DNA of 64,000 nt, taken from NCBI RefSeq assembly GCF_021130785.1, contig NW_025778868.1:1-64000 (forward strand), given 5' to 3'. Shown piece by piece: positions 11,477-23,189 of the stretch (position 1 is the first letter of the stretch; every line of letters starts with the position of its first letter). The notes below the pieces were generated by a model, which saw only the letters and a program-made list of their open reading frames with translations, searched no databases and was not told the origin of the DNA. The DNA is from Homalodisca vitripennis. Its lineage: Eukaryota; Arthropoda; Insecta; Hemiptera; Cicadellidae. The position numbers and the translations under genes were made by a program.

Positions 11477-12417
11477 GTGAGTATGTAGTGTATTTTATGC
11501 CATGCGACAAAATGTTCTCAAAAAAGATGTCTACAAGTATATTTACAAGTAAATGGAAATAATTTTGGCAAACATCCCAATATTAACCAAAACTAAATTA
11601 ATGATGTTCTCAATTTCTCTTAATAATATTGTAGATGAAATATTTTGATAATTTATAAGCGCGGATATGGGTTCATTAATAAATTCCTACCTGTATACCC
11701 AATTTTTTATTAGCCTAATTTTATGAAAGGTATGGGTAAGAATGGCAAAACTAATGTATGGCAAATTAAGAAATAATTGCATAAAGTAAAGCAAAAATGT
11801 AACTTTGATTCCTTAAGCTGATTACAAAGTTCCTTATTAAACTAATTAACTATATTTACTTTAACAAGCGAACTCCATGCAATCATAAATATCCCTGTCT
11901 GAACTTTTCTTAGTTTTTCATTGAAGTAATTAAATATAAATCTCCTCGACATCTGTAAATTACTGTAATTCTGCTGATTACAATCTGTTATCATGCAGTT
12001 ATTGTATCTGACGTGCTATTGTTATTGAACATGGTGACTTATAAGATCCTGCATAATAACTTTCCTTATATTTTGGATACATAAAAAATATGTATTTCAA
12101 ACGTTTAAAAGATTCCTGGTATTTTCTAATATGGCTGTAAAATTTTTATTTTCTTAATATTTGTTTCCCTTAATAACGGAGGAATGAAAGCTCAAAGTGT
12201 TCCTACCGGAGTTTAACGCAGAGAAAAAACTTTCTTAAATAAGCGTCCATTTCAATATTGCTAACTGTAACTCAAACACCTTACATTCGGAAATTTTCAC
12301 TGGTTTGTAAAATGTCCATATATGTAAACAGAAGAGGAGACTTATTGGTGTTAACAGCGTTTCAGTTCTTGCAAAGTGAATAGAAAATGACTGCTATATT
12401 ACAGATTGTTATTTCCA
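11477..12417 (+). other. Probable intron of the GPCR gene
   Basis: AT-rich sequence following the GTGAGT donor, with no ORF or repeat recognised. How far the intron runs is unknown because the next exon was not found. Confidence 0.5.
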
Positions 12418-13735
12418 GTATATTTATTTATTATTCTAACGGATACACCATTTACAATAATAATATAAATTAAAGGAACATTTTCGAGATGGCAAATACT
12501 ATACTACATACAATATTCTACTAGTGGTTAAATAATTCAACAATAAAATAATAATAAATAACAGTAACAGCAATAAATAACAAACAAAACAACAGCAAAG
12601 ACATCAACAGTGGTGAGAGCTTACTAAGAGAAAACATTAACAGGGATAAACTAAGAAAACAGGAAAATTGGCAGTACAACTATGATTATTCAGAAAAACA
12701 AATATATTACCTAAGACTAAGCATCTAGATTAGTTTAGTGTTGCTCAAAGATCAAATAAAATAATTTATTCCTGAAGAACAGCAAAGATTCACTGAAAAA
12801 ATCTATTTTTGAGTAAATTTCGTTCCCAAGGCGCTGCAATCTGGCAAGACCACCATTGAGCGAATAATTCGTTGGCTGATATTTGCGTGCAAACATGTGT
12901 GAAGATCTGGTTCCTCTTGGTATAAGGAAGTTGATCTGCACCAGCAAGTGAGCAGAATCAACCCCACCATTGATCAACTTAAAAAGGAAAATTAGGTCGA
13001 GAAACTGACGTCTAAGGTGGAGAGGTTGGACATCAAAACGGACCTGGAGCTCAAGAAATGGAGGGGTTCTGTAGTCGTATCCAAGACGAACACACAATAC
13101 TCGAATAAAACGAGTCTGGACTTTATTCAACAATTCGATTTGGCCAAGCTGATAAGGCGACCAGATGATCGATCCGTATTCCAGGATTGGGCGTACAAGG
13201 GTCTTGTAGAGAACCAGTAGTGACTTTGGTGATCTAAAATCCATCGAGGATCTAAGGATGAAGCCTAAGATTGAATTGGCTCTTGAGGTAACATGATTTA
13301 TGTGTTCAGCAGGGTTTAGAGTAGAAGTAAAGATTACTCCCAGATCCTTGACACTAACTTCTCCTCTCAAGGTCCCACCACCAATACTGTAGTTAAAAGT
13401 AAAGCAAAAAGCACGTCTTGTAAATGAGACCACATGGCATTTGGATATATTAAGTACCATAGCATTCTCGACACACCAGGTCTCGATACTTGTTAGGGAT
13501 TGCTGAAGGTTCTCCTGGTCTGAAGATGAAGAGACCCGGGTAAATATCTTCAGATCATCGGCAAACATCAGACAATCAACCGTCAGTACTGCAGTAATGT
13601 CATTTATAAAGACATTAAATAGTAAGGGACCAAGGTGTGACTCTTGAGGGACGCCAGAAAGAGCCTTAAATGGTGATGAAAAGGCCCCTTCGTACTTAAC
13701 AATAAAGAAACGATTCTCCAAGTAGCTATGGTAAG
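12418..13735 (-). mobile_element. 5'-truncated LINE (non-LTR retrotransposon)
   Basis: The minus-strand element consists of the C-terminal half of a reverse transcriptase (12735-13735) plus about 315 bp of A-rich 3' UTR, ending in an AATAAATAAATA-type tail near 12418. It is truncated inside the RT domain, as expected for incomplete target-primed reverse transcription. A similar 3' end (TTATTTATT, then CTWCCAACGGA-like, then ACACCA) lies at 35222, suggesting a second copy of the family. Confidence 0.8.
12735..13735 (-). pseudogene. LINE reverse transcriptase, C-terminal half
   Basis: An open frame of 328 codons from the first Met at 13721, extending upstream to about 13735 (TYHSYLENRFF). It carries RT motif B as GVPQESHLGPLLF (residues 23-35, where the usual G after Q is E) and motif C as MFADD (residues 52-56) with both catalytic aspartates. 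The following thumb and C-terminal region includes DLGVIF and VLYKTLVRPILEYGSIIW, the typical LINE PxLEYGSxxW block. The N-terminal RT motifs and the endonuclease are missing, so it cannot be active. The absence of stops across 328 codons suggests a fairly recent insertion. It belongs to the jockey/CR1-like group of non-LTR elements, clade not resolved. Confidence 0.85.
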
Positions 13736-13860
13736 TAGTAATGGCAAGCTATGGTAGGTATGGTAGCTATGGTATGGTGCTATGGTAGCTATGGTAGTAT
13801 GGTAGCTATGGTAGTGTGGTAGTTATGGTATGGTATGGTAGTGGTATGGCAAGTAGTAAT
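13722..13860. repeat. Imperfect AGCTATGGTAGT minisatellite
   Basis: Repeats of AGCTATGGTA and GTATGGTAGTGTGGTAG variants start exactly at the 5' truncation of the neighbouring LINE. The first unit (TAGCTATGGTAAGTAGTAAT) overlaps LINE codons, so the array may have been seeded from LINE sequence. Confidence 0.7.
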
Positions 13861-15540
13861 GGTTAATTTATTTAAAACTTCCTGGTACTGAATGGTGATT
13901 TATTTAAAAGTGTCAGTTATGGAGTAATTCTAGGTAGTAATTTAGGGTCATTATTATTTCTGATTCAAATAAATAATTAGGGACAAATTGATATTGACGG
14001 TAAACTATATATATTTTTGCAGACAATACTGTTCAGTTATATCAAATAGTGAATTTAAAGATTATAAGCAATGGTCTATCTAAAGTTTTTAATCTTGAAT
14101 GTATTAAATACTAAATGTATGTGTATAGCCCGAAGGGGGTTCACACAAGTGAGGCATGTAGGTGTGATTTATTGGAAAGAGTCAATTCTTATGTTCTGTA
14201 TGTTTGGCAGAGTTGTTTATTGGAGTATTGATTTTATTTATGTATATAAACCCAAAGTTTATGTCCAGAAACTTAACACATGATTACCTTACTAGAAACT
14301 CTACCTGCTTGGGATTATGAACAAACATTTTAAGCAAAAATGGTTAAAACATTTTCCACTACAAATTTTCATTATGTAGCACACATTACACATAGAAACA
14401 TGCCCTAAGCTTTAAGACAGTAAAATTGTGCTATTATAGCAAATAATCATGTAAAAGAATGACAGAATACAGTTGGTATTGTATAAAATACAGAATTCCT
14501 CATAACTTCAAACTGTAAAGATTCGGACTAAAACTATATATTGTTGTGTAAGTTTGTACATGTGTCTGTGAGTGTGTGTTATTGTGAGTGGAGATATGAG
14601 TGTGATATGGGTTGGTTGCCAGATTGATGGTAGTGTTGGTAGTGGAAAAGGGGTAGGGTTGAGAGGGGATGTATGTAAAGTTGCGCACGCACGCGCGCTG
14701 CTGAGCACACGTCACGCCGCGCTAGGCGGCATGTTATATGTGGATGTTACATATTCGACCGTTTTTTGTTTTTCTCTCTTTATTTAATAAACAAGTTTCA
14801 TATTTTGAACATTAAAATTAAAATTACAACATTATTCCTTAAACATTTATAATTTATTTTTTTATCACAAAACTTCCAAATTATTATTAGAAAGCTACAA
14901 TAGTCCAGCAGTTTTCCAGTAACTAGACAGACAGAGGTCTGGTCAAAGGATGCCATCGATTACCATCGATATCGATCTGCAAATAAAGGCTTCTACATTT
15001 TCCAATACGTATTCAATAGGGAAAACCTTTTTAGATGGACAATTTGCAACAGTGTAGCGAAAAGACACAGAGTGTAAATTTATTTTTACTCCACCATAAA
15101 GGAATTGTAAAGGGAGGGCAAAGAAAATTTACATTTTGAGTGCCGACAATTTACATTCCACTTTACATCGGTAACCGACCATTACGAGCCTTGAGGAGGA
15201 ATTCATTGCATTTAAGATGAATGTCTGGACGTTTTGTTAATAACAGTACCATTATTTGGAGTTCGTTTGCTTTGACCTTATTTAAATCCATCAATGCTTT
15301 TGAATACAATTTCGCTTTAATTTAGATGCTTTTTATATGCCACTAACAATGTTTCATCAAGTAATTATGCAATTTAATAAATATCAAACTTTACGAAAAT
15401 TAAAAAATATAATAAAAAAGGTTAGAGGTTATGGATTCTATTACAGTATTAAATAGGATAATAGGATACTATCGTGCCACCTGATATGTTACAAAAATGT
15501 AACACTATGTTAGAAGTTTGGAATCAATTATATTTGTTAG
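13861..15540. other. Non-coding stretch with a TG-rich tract
   Basis: No gene is recognised. A degenerate TG-rich tract lies at about 14550-14610. A block at about 15050-15210 has several TTTACA/TGTAAA repeats followed by CATCGGTAACCGACCATTAC and is a weak candidate for conserved non-coding sequence. Several short frames at 14071-14787 are chance readings of low-complexity DNA. Confidence 0.45.
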
Positions 15541-16023
15541 TTGTGCGATCTCATGTCGTCGCGACCGGAAGACGGCACCTTCCAGAGGAATAATAACCAT
15601 GGATCCGCCACTAGATTCCCTCTATCCAAAACCTAACCAGCTTTGATGATAAAGATTAACTAATAATTTGGATATAGTTCCGAAAGGTTCCCTAACAATT
15701 ATATCAAGTCCCAGGCCACACTCACTTTACCCGTCCACTCTACCCGATCGCTGCACAACGACTGCCCGCACAACCTCCGGTCTCTGCCTGCTAACCTAGC
15801 AGGAACCATCCTACCAGAACCTGTCCAGAAGAATTCCGGATGGTAGGAGGCTTCTATTGTTTAAGCTAAGAGCCAGAGGTCGGCGCAGCTGGCAAACGCG
15901 TTCGCGGCTACTGAAGGATTACACGCGCCAAATTCAAATCTTTAGCGGCACTCACCGCAGTTGTCGAAAAACCTTAACGAATTAGGTTAAGCGTGAACAC
16001 AAATTTAAAAATATACTAAAAAA
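15541..16023. other. GC-richer unclassified block
   Basis: About 15720-15960 is markedly GC-richer than the rest of the window (CCCGATCGCTGCACAACGAC, GGTCGGCGCAGCTGGC). No reading frame with a known domain crosses it and no terminal repeats could be paired. It may be a transposon fragment. Confidence 0.35.
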
Positions 16024-16528
16024 GTGGAGATGAACTTATCGGTGTCATGTATAACAACTGAAAAGTTTGTACGTCAAAAATCTCAATCATACACCAAAGG
16101 TTTCAAAGTGAATGGTGCAAGCACCAACCATCCCCAGGAAGGTTCACTTCTGGCTGGTTTATACCTTCCAGCTGAACCTACACTGGGTACAGCAAAAGAT
16201 AGGCAGCCCCAACCCCCAACCTTACCCATCCAGAATATCCTGCCACTCTGGAAGCAAAGGTCCTTTTAGGACAATGTACAATTTTCCAGCTTTTTGTGCT
16301 AAGAGAACACAAATAAGCGCCAACCATGTAATTTCACCAGTGCAATTTGATGCTTTCTAAGGCTCATGTCATATGGTTACAGAAGTCCTATTGTATGAAA
16401 TAAAACTTGAATTGAATCATATTTTATTTCCAATTGTGGTACATGAAACAGTGTACAAACTAAATTCAAACTCCTTAAAAAAATTTAACTAAATGTAACA
16501 ATGTAAAAATTAAGTAGTAATTATAATA
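16024..16528 (+). mobile_element. Probable retroelement 3' end
   Basis: The short overlapping frames at 16024-16360 run into a unit ending AATAAAACTTGAATTGAATC, which looks like a polyadenylation signal followed by a short-repeat tail as seen at LINE 3' ends. No RT motif is visible, so the element class is uncertain. Confidence 0.35.
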
Positions 16529-16922
16529 AACTTTCAAATACTATACCGCTACTGTAATAACAGAGTGTTACTACTGCTAATATTAGCACAATTTCGTATT
16601 AATTGTGATAACATTTACATTTCTACAGTTGTGTACTTTATGTTATTTGTATAATCACGCTGTAAGTATAATTTCTTTCCGTGCAGTAATTATTGAACCA
16701 ATACTTAATTACGCTGACAAGTAAGTATTGAACCAATTATTCTACTAGGAATGTCTTCGTACTGTAGTACGGAATTGGAGGTAAAAATATATAATTTCAC
16801 AATTGAATTGAATCATATTTTATTTCCAATTGTGGTACATAAAACAGTGTACAAACTAAATTCAAACTCCTTAAAAAAATTAACTAAATGTAACATTGTA
16901 AAAAATTAAGTAGTAATTATAA
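16407..16922 (+). repeat. 120 bp direct repeat pair
   Basis: TTGAATTGAATCATATTTTA and the following 100 or so bases (through TTAAGTAGTAATTATA) occur at 16407-16528 and again at 16802-16922, nearly identical. The intervening 270 bp is AT-rich and contains its own short repeat (TATTGAACCAAT twice near 16690-16740). It looks like a local duplication of the retroelement 3' tail. Confidence 0.75.
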
Positions 16923-18212
16923 GTTCAGTTACTAACTTGCAATTAAGGAATCAATTTATATAGCTAGTTGTATATTAGTTAATAGTAGCAGTTAATTTAC
17001 TAGAAAGCCTGTGCGTAGCCTCGAGCTGCTGCCATGAAATCGTGGACGGATTGTGATTTGTGGTTGTAATTATTATAATAGAGTGCCATCAAAATAATGG
17101 GGTCTTGTGAAACAATAAAAATAAATTCCTCTTTAAAATTTTTTACAACACTAAATCTATTATACACACTTATCGAATGGGAAAGCATTTTTAAAATCAG
17201 ACTACAGATAAAATCCATGATTATAATTCAATTGTTGAATTTAAATGGGCAGATTAGAAACAATTTAATTTCTTTTAAACATAGAATGAGTTGTTTAGCT
17301 GTGAATTGAGATGATTTGAGGCTAAATCCCTCTTTTGGATCGATGTCGACTGTGATCGTTAATCAAACTGGCAAACCGTAAAGAAACTGAAAGGTCATCA
17401 AGTATATCGATCAAGTAGAATTCATAATTATTTGTGAGAGACGCAAGAGGATTAATGAAATCAGCTTTTCTGTCAGGGGAAAAGCGAGCGCTGTGAAGAC
17501 GGGTAAGTTAATTAATATTGTTCCTTGTTCGTGAAAATACCGCTGTTACAACTACTGGCTTGATTTATTACATGTAGCTCAGAGTTTAAATATTTACAGT
17601 GTTTTTTTTTATTTTGCATTCTTGTTAAACCCAATGTTACAAGTTAGGTTAATTTTCAATTAATAGAATATACTTAATTTTACTTCCTTTCTATGTATTT
17701 ATGGTTCTTCATTCGGCTACCCCTTACACTTTTACTTAAAGACAAAAACACCGAAGTATTATTCGAGGACTCTCTCACTATCCACAAAAACTCGCGAAAA
17801 ATAATGTGACCAAAAGCCTAAGGCTCCAAAAGCACGCAACACTTGAAATAAATTAAGCCTTTTAAAGGTTTTGGGTGAAAATAGGACTCAACATCAAAGA
17901 TGTTTTATTTTAAAAAAATTATTAAAATCACAATGCCCTACTCGTACTGTTATTTGTGTGGTAAATATAACTTCTCCATAATCATAAAAATTAGGAGAGA
18001 TATAGAATAATTAAAGGGTTAAACTTTATATTTATGGAGAGCAGTTATATAGTGATCGTAAGATATGCTCTTATTGTTAGGTGGCACAGAAGTACATTAA
18101 GGTTGAAATACGATAATAGCCCTGAGATAGCACCTCGGCCCTTACGCTGGACCTAGTTACTGTGTTACTGCTTGTAGTCCAAGATACAATTTGCATTATT
18201 ATAATGTCACAA

Positions 18213-18217
<5 letters not shown>
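16923..18217. other. Non-coding stretch
   Basis: No supported gene. The segment ending GCGCTGTGAAGACGG just before GTAAGTTAATT at about 17505 could be a small exon with a consensus donor, but no reading frame or acceptor makes this more than a possibility. Confidence 0.4.
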
Positions 18218-18247
<30 letters not shown>

Positions 18248-18650
18248 CTTAAAATCGTTTTTGGGAAACTTCCCTTAAAGAAGAATTCGATCGACAGCGG
18301 TCGCAATGAGGGGGAATGAAAATGGTTACAAATATAAAATAATAATTTTGTCTAAGATCATATTTTCAACACGTTAATGCATGTTTAACTAGCATCAGTT
18401 AATTATATACAGATCCTTTTAAAGTGGCGATTTCCTGTCTCTTTATCCAGTTTTCTGACTATGATACAACTACAAATTATGTCCTATTGTTAGTTCAAAA
18501 TGTATCAACCTAGGAAATATTTAGTGTAAAAAATACTTTCTTGATATCTTTTTAACCCTTTTGATAACGGTACCCTAACATTACGACCTCCATTCAAGTG
18601 GCTGTCGCTCAATTTCTTGCCTATGAAAAAAAAACCCTCTACCAATATCA
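18218..18650. repeat. Poly(T)30 tract and degenerate foldback element
   Basis: A run of 30 T at 18218-18247 is followed by GAAGAATTCGATCGACAGCG (about 18280-18299). The reverse of 18580-18635 contains CAAGAAATTGAGCGACAGCC, so the two ends form a degenerate inverted pair enclosing about 300 bp. It may be a decayed MITE related in layout to the element at 22.8 kb; no coding capacity. Confidence 0.4.
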
Positions 18651-20654
18651 AGGAGACACGTTTGTCTGCTTACGCAGTGCAAATTGATTCCCGTCTCTTA
18701 GGCTGCGAGATGACACACTGGCCCTTATGCTGGACATATTGTTATGTGTGACCTAGTTAATGCTTACGTAGAGATTGCTGACCTACAATAATATGCTATG
18801 TGTATATTTCTAAGTTAAATTATGTGTGTGTATTATCTTTCACAGCAATAACCACAATTAGGTAACGGATTTTGTATAAATCGATTAACTTGTACATTTA
18901 CTAGTAGTTACCCACGGATTCGCACGCAATTTCAAAGGACTTACACGTGTTTAGGCACTTCTGGTTTGATTGAATTATATTTAAATGTTGAGTTTCTTGT
19001 TGCCTCGGATAAAAAAAATATTATATACAGAGGCCTGAAAAGCCTAATGCTGTTAAAAGACAACAAAAATGGGTTTGATAACTGTTTTGAATTTATAATA
19101 ACAATTACATAGTAACTTTGTCTTTGATATCTGCATTACATTACTGATCAATCCCTGCGGACTTAATATTTGGTAAAATGTACGTATTTTGACTAAAACT
19201 TCCAACATTATTATCTGGATATTTTCCTATTTTTTGCCCAACAGTGGTTGCAGAAAAGGTAGAAATAAGAAGTGCCGTTACTATCAAGCTTACTCTATGC
19301 TTGCTATACATATATATCAATGTAAACGAATCGAAAATCATGGTTAAATTATTATACGTGAAAATATTTTTTTTTAATCGATCTAGCAATTTCAGAGAAG
19401 TGCGACTACCTAACACCGTGGCACGAGATTTTTATATATTAAATACATGTATTTTATTGATATATAATGATCCAATATCATAAAATAGGTTATTAGGTCA
19501 ATCCAACGTTTGAACTAAGTTAGTGAATTAAGAATTAAAATTAATCCGATAAAATTCATAGAATTTTATCTACAAATTCATATTCCACTTGTATTTTTGT
19601 AAAATTGGTCCTAATAAACTGATTTGATAAAGCCTGGTCACTGACAATGGAAATGTTTTTACTGATGTCAAGGCAGGATTTATTACTTTAATTAAAGTAA
19701 GGTCACCCCCCATCTCCTTCTCTTGGATCACTAAAATAATTTTGGCTGGTAATACTCGTTCATATTTTAATACTGTTAACATTTTTTATCGTATTTATAG
19801 TAAATAAATAAAGTTAGTCACTAATTTCTGAACCCCTGTGAAGTTGATTGTATCCAAACTTACTTTGGTCATAGTAAAATGTGTTCTGTGATCTGAATTT
19901 GGAAAAAGAGGGTGATGGGAGTTATGTTTACAAAAGTTTAAGTATAATGCGACAAACTTTACCACTTTAATAATTATTAAAATATACTAATTGTAAAAGT
20001 CGTATGAAATTCTTTTAATGCTTTAAACCAAGATGGTTGATTGATAATTTCAATAGCATTAAGAAATAAAGCAATTTTGTAAGTAGGATGGGGAATTAAG
20101 ATGATTGCTTCAGATAAAATTTGTTAGTTTACATCCTAAAACTACATAACGTTAATTTTATTATGTTCTATAGAATTATGATGTACTAATTTGAAGAGAT
20201 TTCTACGATTATATTAAGATATGTATAAAAATACGTATATCGTATTTTTGTACGTATGTATAAAACTACATAAAATATTATCCTGCAAATTGAGTTTTAA
20301 ACCTTGATTGCTTTAATGCAAAGATATTTAATAAGCGTATTGTAGTAGTAATATTAATTATTACACTTTAATCGTATGCATTAATTCTTTAAACATGTTT
20401 GTATATGTCAAACTAAATGTCTTTACGTTAAATGACATATGTTTTTAAATCTGTATAATTATATAAATTCTATATACAAAGTCATATTAAAACAACATAT
20501 GAACCATAACAATCACTGCTATTTTAATATTTGTATACACTTATAACAATTGTATAGTCATAAAAAGTCAAGTTCGCCCACCTGTTCAACATGGACTCAT
20601 GTATTTAATAAAATTTACATCTTTCAGAGTATAACACCACTTGCTCAGAGTTAT
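18651..20654. other. Non-coding stretch
   Basis: No gene recognised. The segment at about 18130-18180 (CCCTTACGCTGGACCTAGTT) has a diverged direct repeat at about 18720-18760 (CCCTTATGCTGGACATATTG). The frames at 19141-19782 lack domains. Confidence 0.45.
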
Positions 20655-21490
20655 TCAACTTCGAATCGCTTTCCAATACTGGAGGGCGACAGTGAGGCTT
20701 TTATTCATACAGTTGAGGACCATTTATATGTCAGCATTACTTTACCTGACATTACTCATTATTGTGGGCTATGCGACTGAGATTTATGAGATACTGGAGA
20801 GCGACACTAGCTGTTTGTATTTATACAACTGAGGTCCATTTATATGTCAGTAGCAATTTACCTCACATTACTCATTATTGTGGGCTATGCGACTGATATT
20901 TATGAGATACTGGAGAGCGACACTAGCTGTTTGTATTTATACAACTGAGGTCCATTTATATGTCAGTAGCAGTTTACCTCACATTAATCATTGCTGTGGG
21001 CTATGCGACTGAGATTTATGAGATACTGGAGAGCGACACTAGCTGTTTGTATTCATACAATTGAGGTCCATTTATATGTCAGTAGCAGTTTACCTCACAT
21101 TACTCATTGCTGTGGGCTATGCGATATACTGTAGGGGGACACTAGGAGTTTGTATTTATACAACTGAGGTCCATTTATATGTCAGTAGCAATTTACCTCA
21201 CATTAATCATTGCTGTGGGCTATGCGATATACTGTAGGGGGACACTAGGAGTTTGTATTTATACAACTGAGGTCCATTTATATGTCAGTAGCAATTTACC
21301 TCACATTAATCATTGCTGTGGGCTATGCGATATACTGTAGAGGGACACTAGGAGTTTGTATTTATACAACTGAGGTCCATTTATATGTCAGTAGCAATTT
21401 ACCTCACATTAATCATTGCTGTGGGCTATGCGATATACTGTAGAGGGACACTAGGAGTTTGTATTTATAAAGTTAATGTCCATTTATATG
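20655..21490. repeat. Tandem array, 116 bp and 103 bp unit variants
   Basis: Units anchored on GAGGTCCATTTATATGTCAG start at about 20715, 20831, 20947, 21063, 21166, 21269 and 21372, with a partial copy near 21478. The first four intervals are mostly 116 bp and the last three 103 bp. The shorter form lacks the TTTATGAGATACTGG segment and has GATATACTGTAGGGGGACAC instead. The switch from one form to the other along the array shows that a deletion variant spread by local duplication. No function evident. Confidence 0.9.
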
Positions 21491-22239
21491 TCCATTATAT
21501 GTCCATTTAAAGTGTTAATATATTGTTCATGTGATGTTATGTACCTACGAGTTGGTAAATAATATAAGTATATCTAAAGTATTTATCTGACTGCCCAGCA
21601 CTGAATGAATCTTGTTCAGTAAGCAGTTCAACAAACATTGCAACGTTATAAGATATTCACTCATGTACTCTGGAAATCAAGGAATTAAAAGGCAGTCATT
21701 TGCTCTCATGGAAACATATTTATAAAAACTTTTCAAGTTTTATTGCCAGTGGAGCAATTAATTTTGGTGATTCAATGTTTATAGCAAAATTTGTTAATAT
21801 AAAATATATGAAAGGTACACAAAATAATTTAAATGTAATTTAAATGTCCATCGTGTTATACAACCCTCCTGGCAGAATAACTAAGTACGGTTTTATACCT
21901 CCCCCAGTAACCTCACCCTACACACTGAAACTTTGTAACACCTCGAAATGTGTTTGGGCTGCGTAACTTTGAGGATTGTTGTTTTAATTAAGTAGGATTA
22001 AATTATAAACTAATTTTGAAAATTAAATGCAAAATTCTTAGTTAAGTATAGCATTGGTATTTCAGTTATAATTTAGTTCGTGATCAAACACAAACGACAT
22101 TCGTTAATTGAAGACTAAATGGCCAATAACGATTACTTTATAATGATACTTTTCCATATGTAAAAATATATGAAATATTTCCCAATTTTATATACTCGCA
22201 ACAAAATGTATGCACTTGTTCCAATGATTAACCATATTT
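21491..22239. other. Non-coding stretch
   Basis: AT-rich sequence without supported features until the RT fragment begins. Confidence 0.45.
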
Positions 22240-22455
22240 TTATACAGACCGCAAAAACGTCTGAATCTTGGAGTTATACTATAAGATCAAACCCGCTCTC
22301 TATAAATAGAGGTATACCACAAGGATCTGTCCTTGGCCCTGTATTGTTTATCTTATTTACAAACGACATGCCTCAATATTTGGACAGTCTCTGTCATACG
22401 CTCATGTATACAGAAGATAAAATCCTTCTCTCTTCAGAAAACTCTACTGAATGAG
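22240..22455 (+). pseudogene. LINE reverse transcriptase fragment
   Basis: A short plus-strand piece of RT. GIPQGSVLGPVLFILFTNDM (motif B, 22311-22370) is followed by MYTEDKILL, where the catalytic box normally reads YADD; here it is Y-T-E-D (22407-22418), so the first catalytic aspartate is lost. The frame stops at 22454. Sequence before and after has no LINE similarity that I can see. It is an old, inactivated fragment of a jockey-like non-LTR element and probably not the same copy or family as those at 12.4 and 29 kb. Confidence 0.8.
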
Positions 22456-22605
22456 CCATTTATCTACAAAATTTTGACATCTAGTTGTTTAAACTTCTTC
22501 ACTCGTAATACCTCCTGCACTGTGACATGTGGCTATCATATAACACTGTACCACAACTTCTAGAATAGGAACTGAAAGCTAATTTTCACTGTATAAGTAC
22601 AGAAA

Positions 22606-22800
22606 AGCTGACAGAGACTTAAGAAGTGTGACATCAAGCTGACATCCAAGAGGTTAATGAATATTGCATATGCTTAAACAAGATAATAAATAATTTAATC
22701 AACACTCACACACACACTAATGACGTCTTGGCCTCCTTAACGCTTACAGTCATCACTTATACAATATAACAGCCTCGTTTTTTTTAAAATAGTCAATTGT
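22606..22800 (+). repeat. Dispersed repeat copy (pairs with 44956-45145)
   Basis: AGCTGACAGAGACTTAA, TGACATCCAAGAGGTTAATG, AAACAAGATAATAAATAATT and CTCCTTAACGCTTACAG occur in the same order at 44956-45106, with small indels. Similarity is strong to about 22765 and weak afterwards. It is an interspersed repeat of unknown class. Confidence 0.75.
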
Positions 22801-22810
22801 CTCTTGAGTT

Positions 22811-23149
22811 GATAGAGGAATTTCCCCTCTGAAAGAAATCGATCATTAGCCCAGCTAGATATAGTGGAGATCAAAATGGGAGCGCGTAGGAAGGGTTAGA
22901 AATACATTATAATACGTTTTCCCTCATTGTATTTTTCAATGGTTAACAAACATATAACCGCCCATCACATTCATAATCGTCAGAAAACACTGTAAATCGT
23001 GAAACTTACCACATATAGAAATAATAGTTCTACATCAGGTTAGCTGGGGAATAATCTTTATATTTTAACCCTATCCGTTTTGAATTTTATAAAAACTAGC
23101 CCAACTGGCAGTTGAAGACTTTCTTAGCGGGGATTCCTCTATCAATTTC
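22811..23149. mobile_element. Candidate foldback MITE
   Basis: The left end GTTGATAGAGGAATTTCCCC and the right end GGGGATTCCTCTATCAATTT are imperfect inverted repeats. Inside each end, GAAAGAAATC and GACTTTCTTAG also correspond in inverse order, and TAGCCCAGCT on the left matches TAGCCCAACT inverted on the right. The element is about 340 bp with no coding capacity. Target duplication could not be recognised. Confidence 0.5.
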
Positions 23150-23189
23150 ACATAAAACCAAATATTGCGCTTAGAGAGATAACCTCTGG

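Noticed and set aside
13017..13220. 67-codon plus frame inside the LINE
   Set aside because: Antisense shadow of the reverse transcriptase frame.
17470..17515. Small exon ending at a GTAAGT donor
   Set aside because: No supporting acceptor, reading frame or similarity; the donor-like hexamer alone is not enough.
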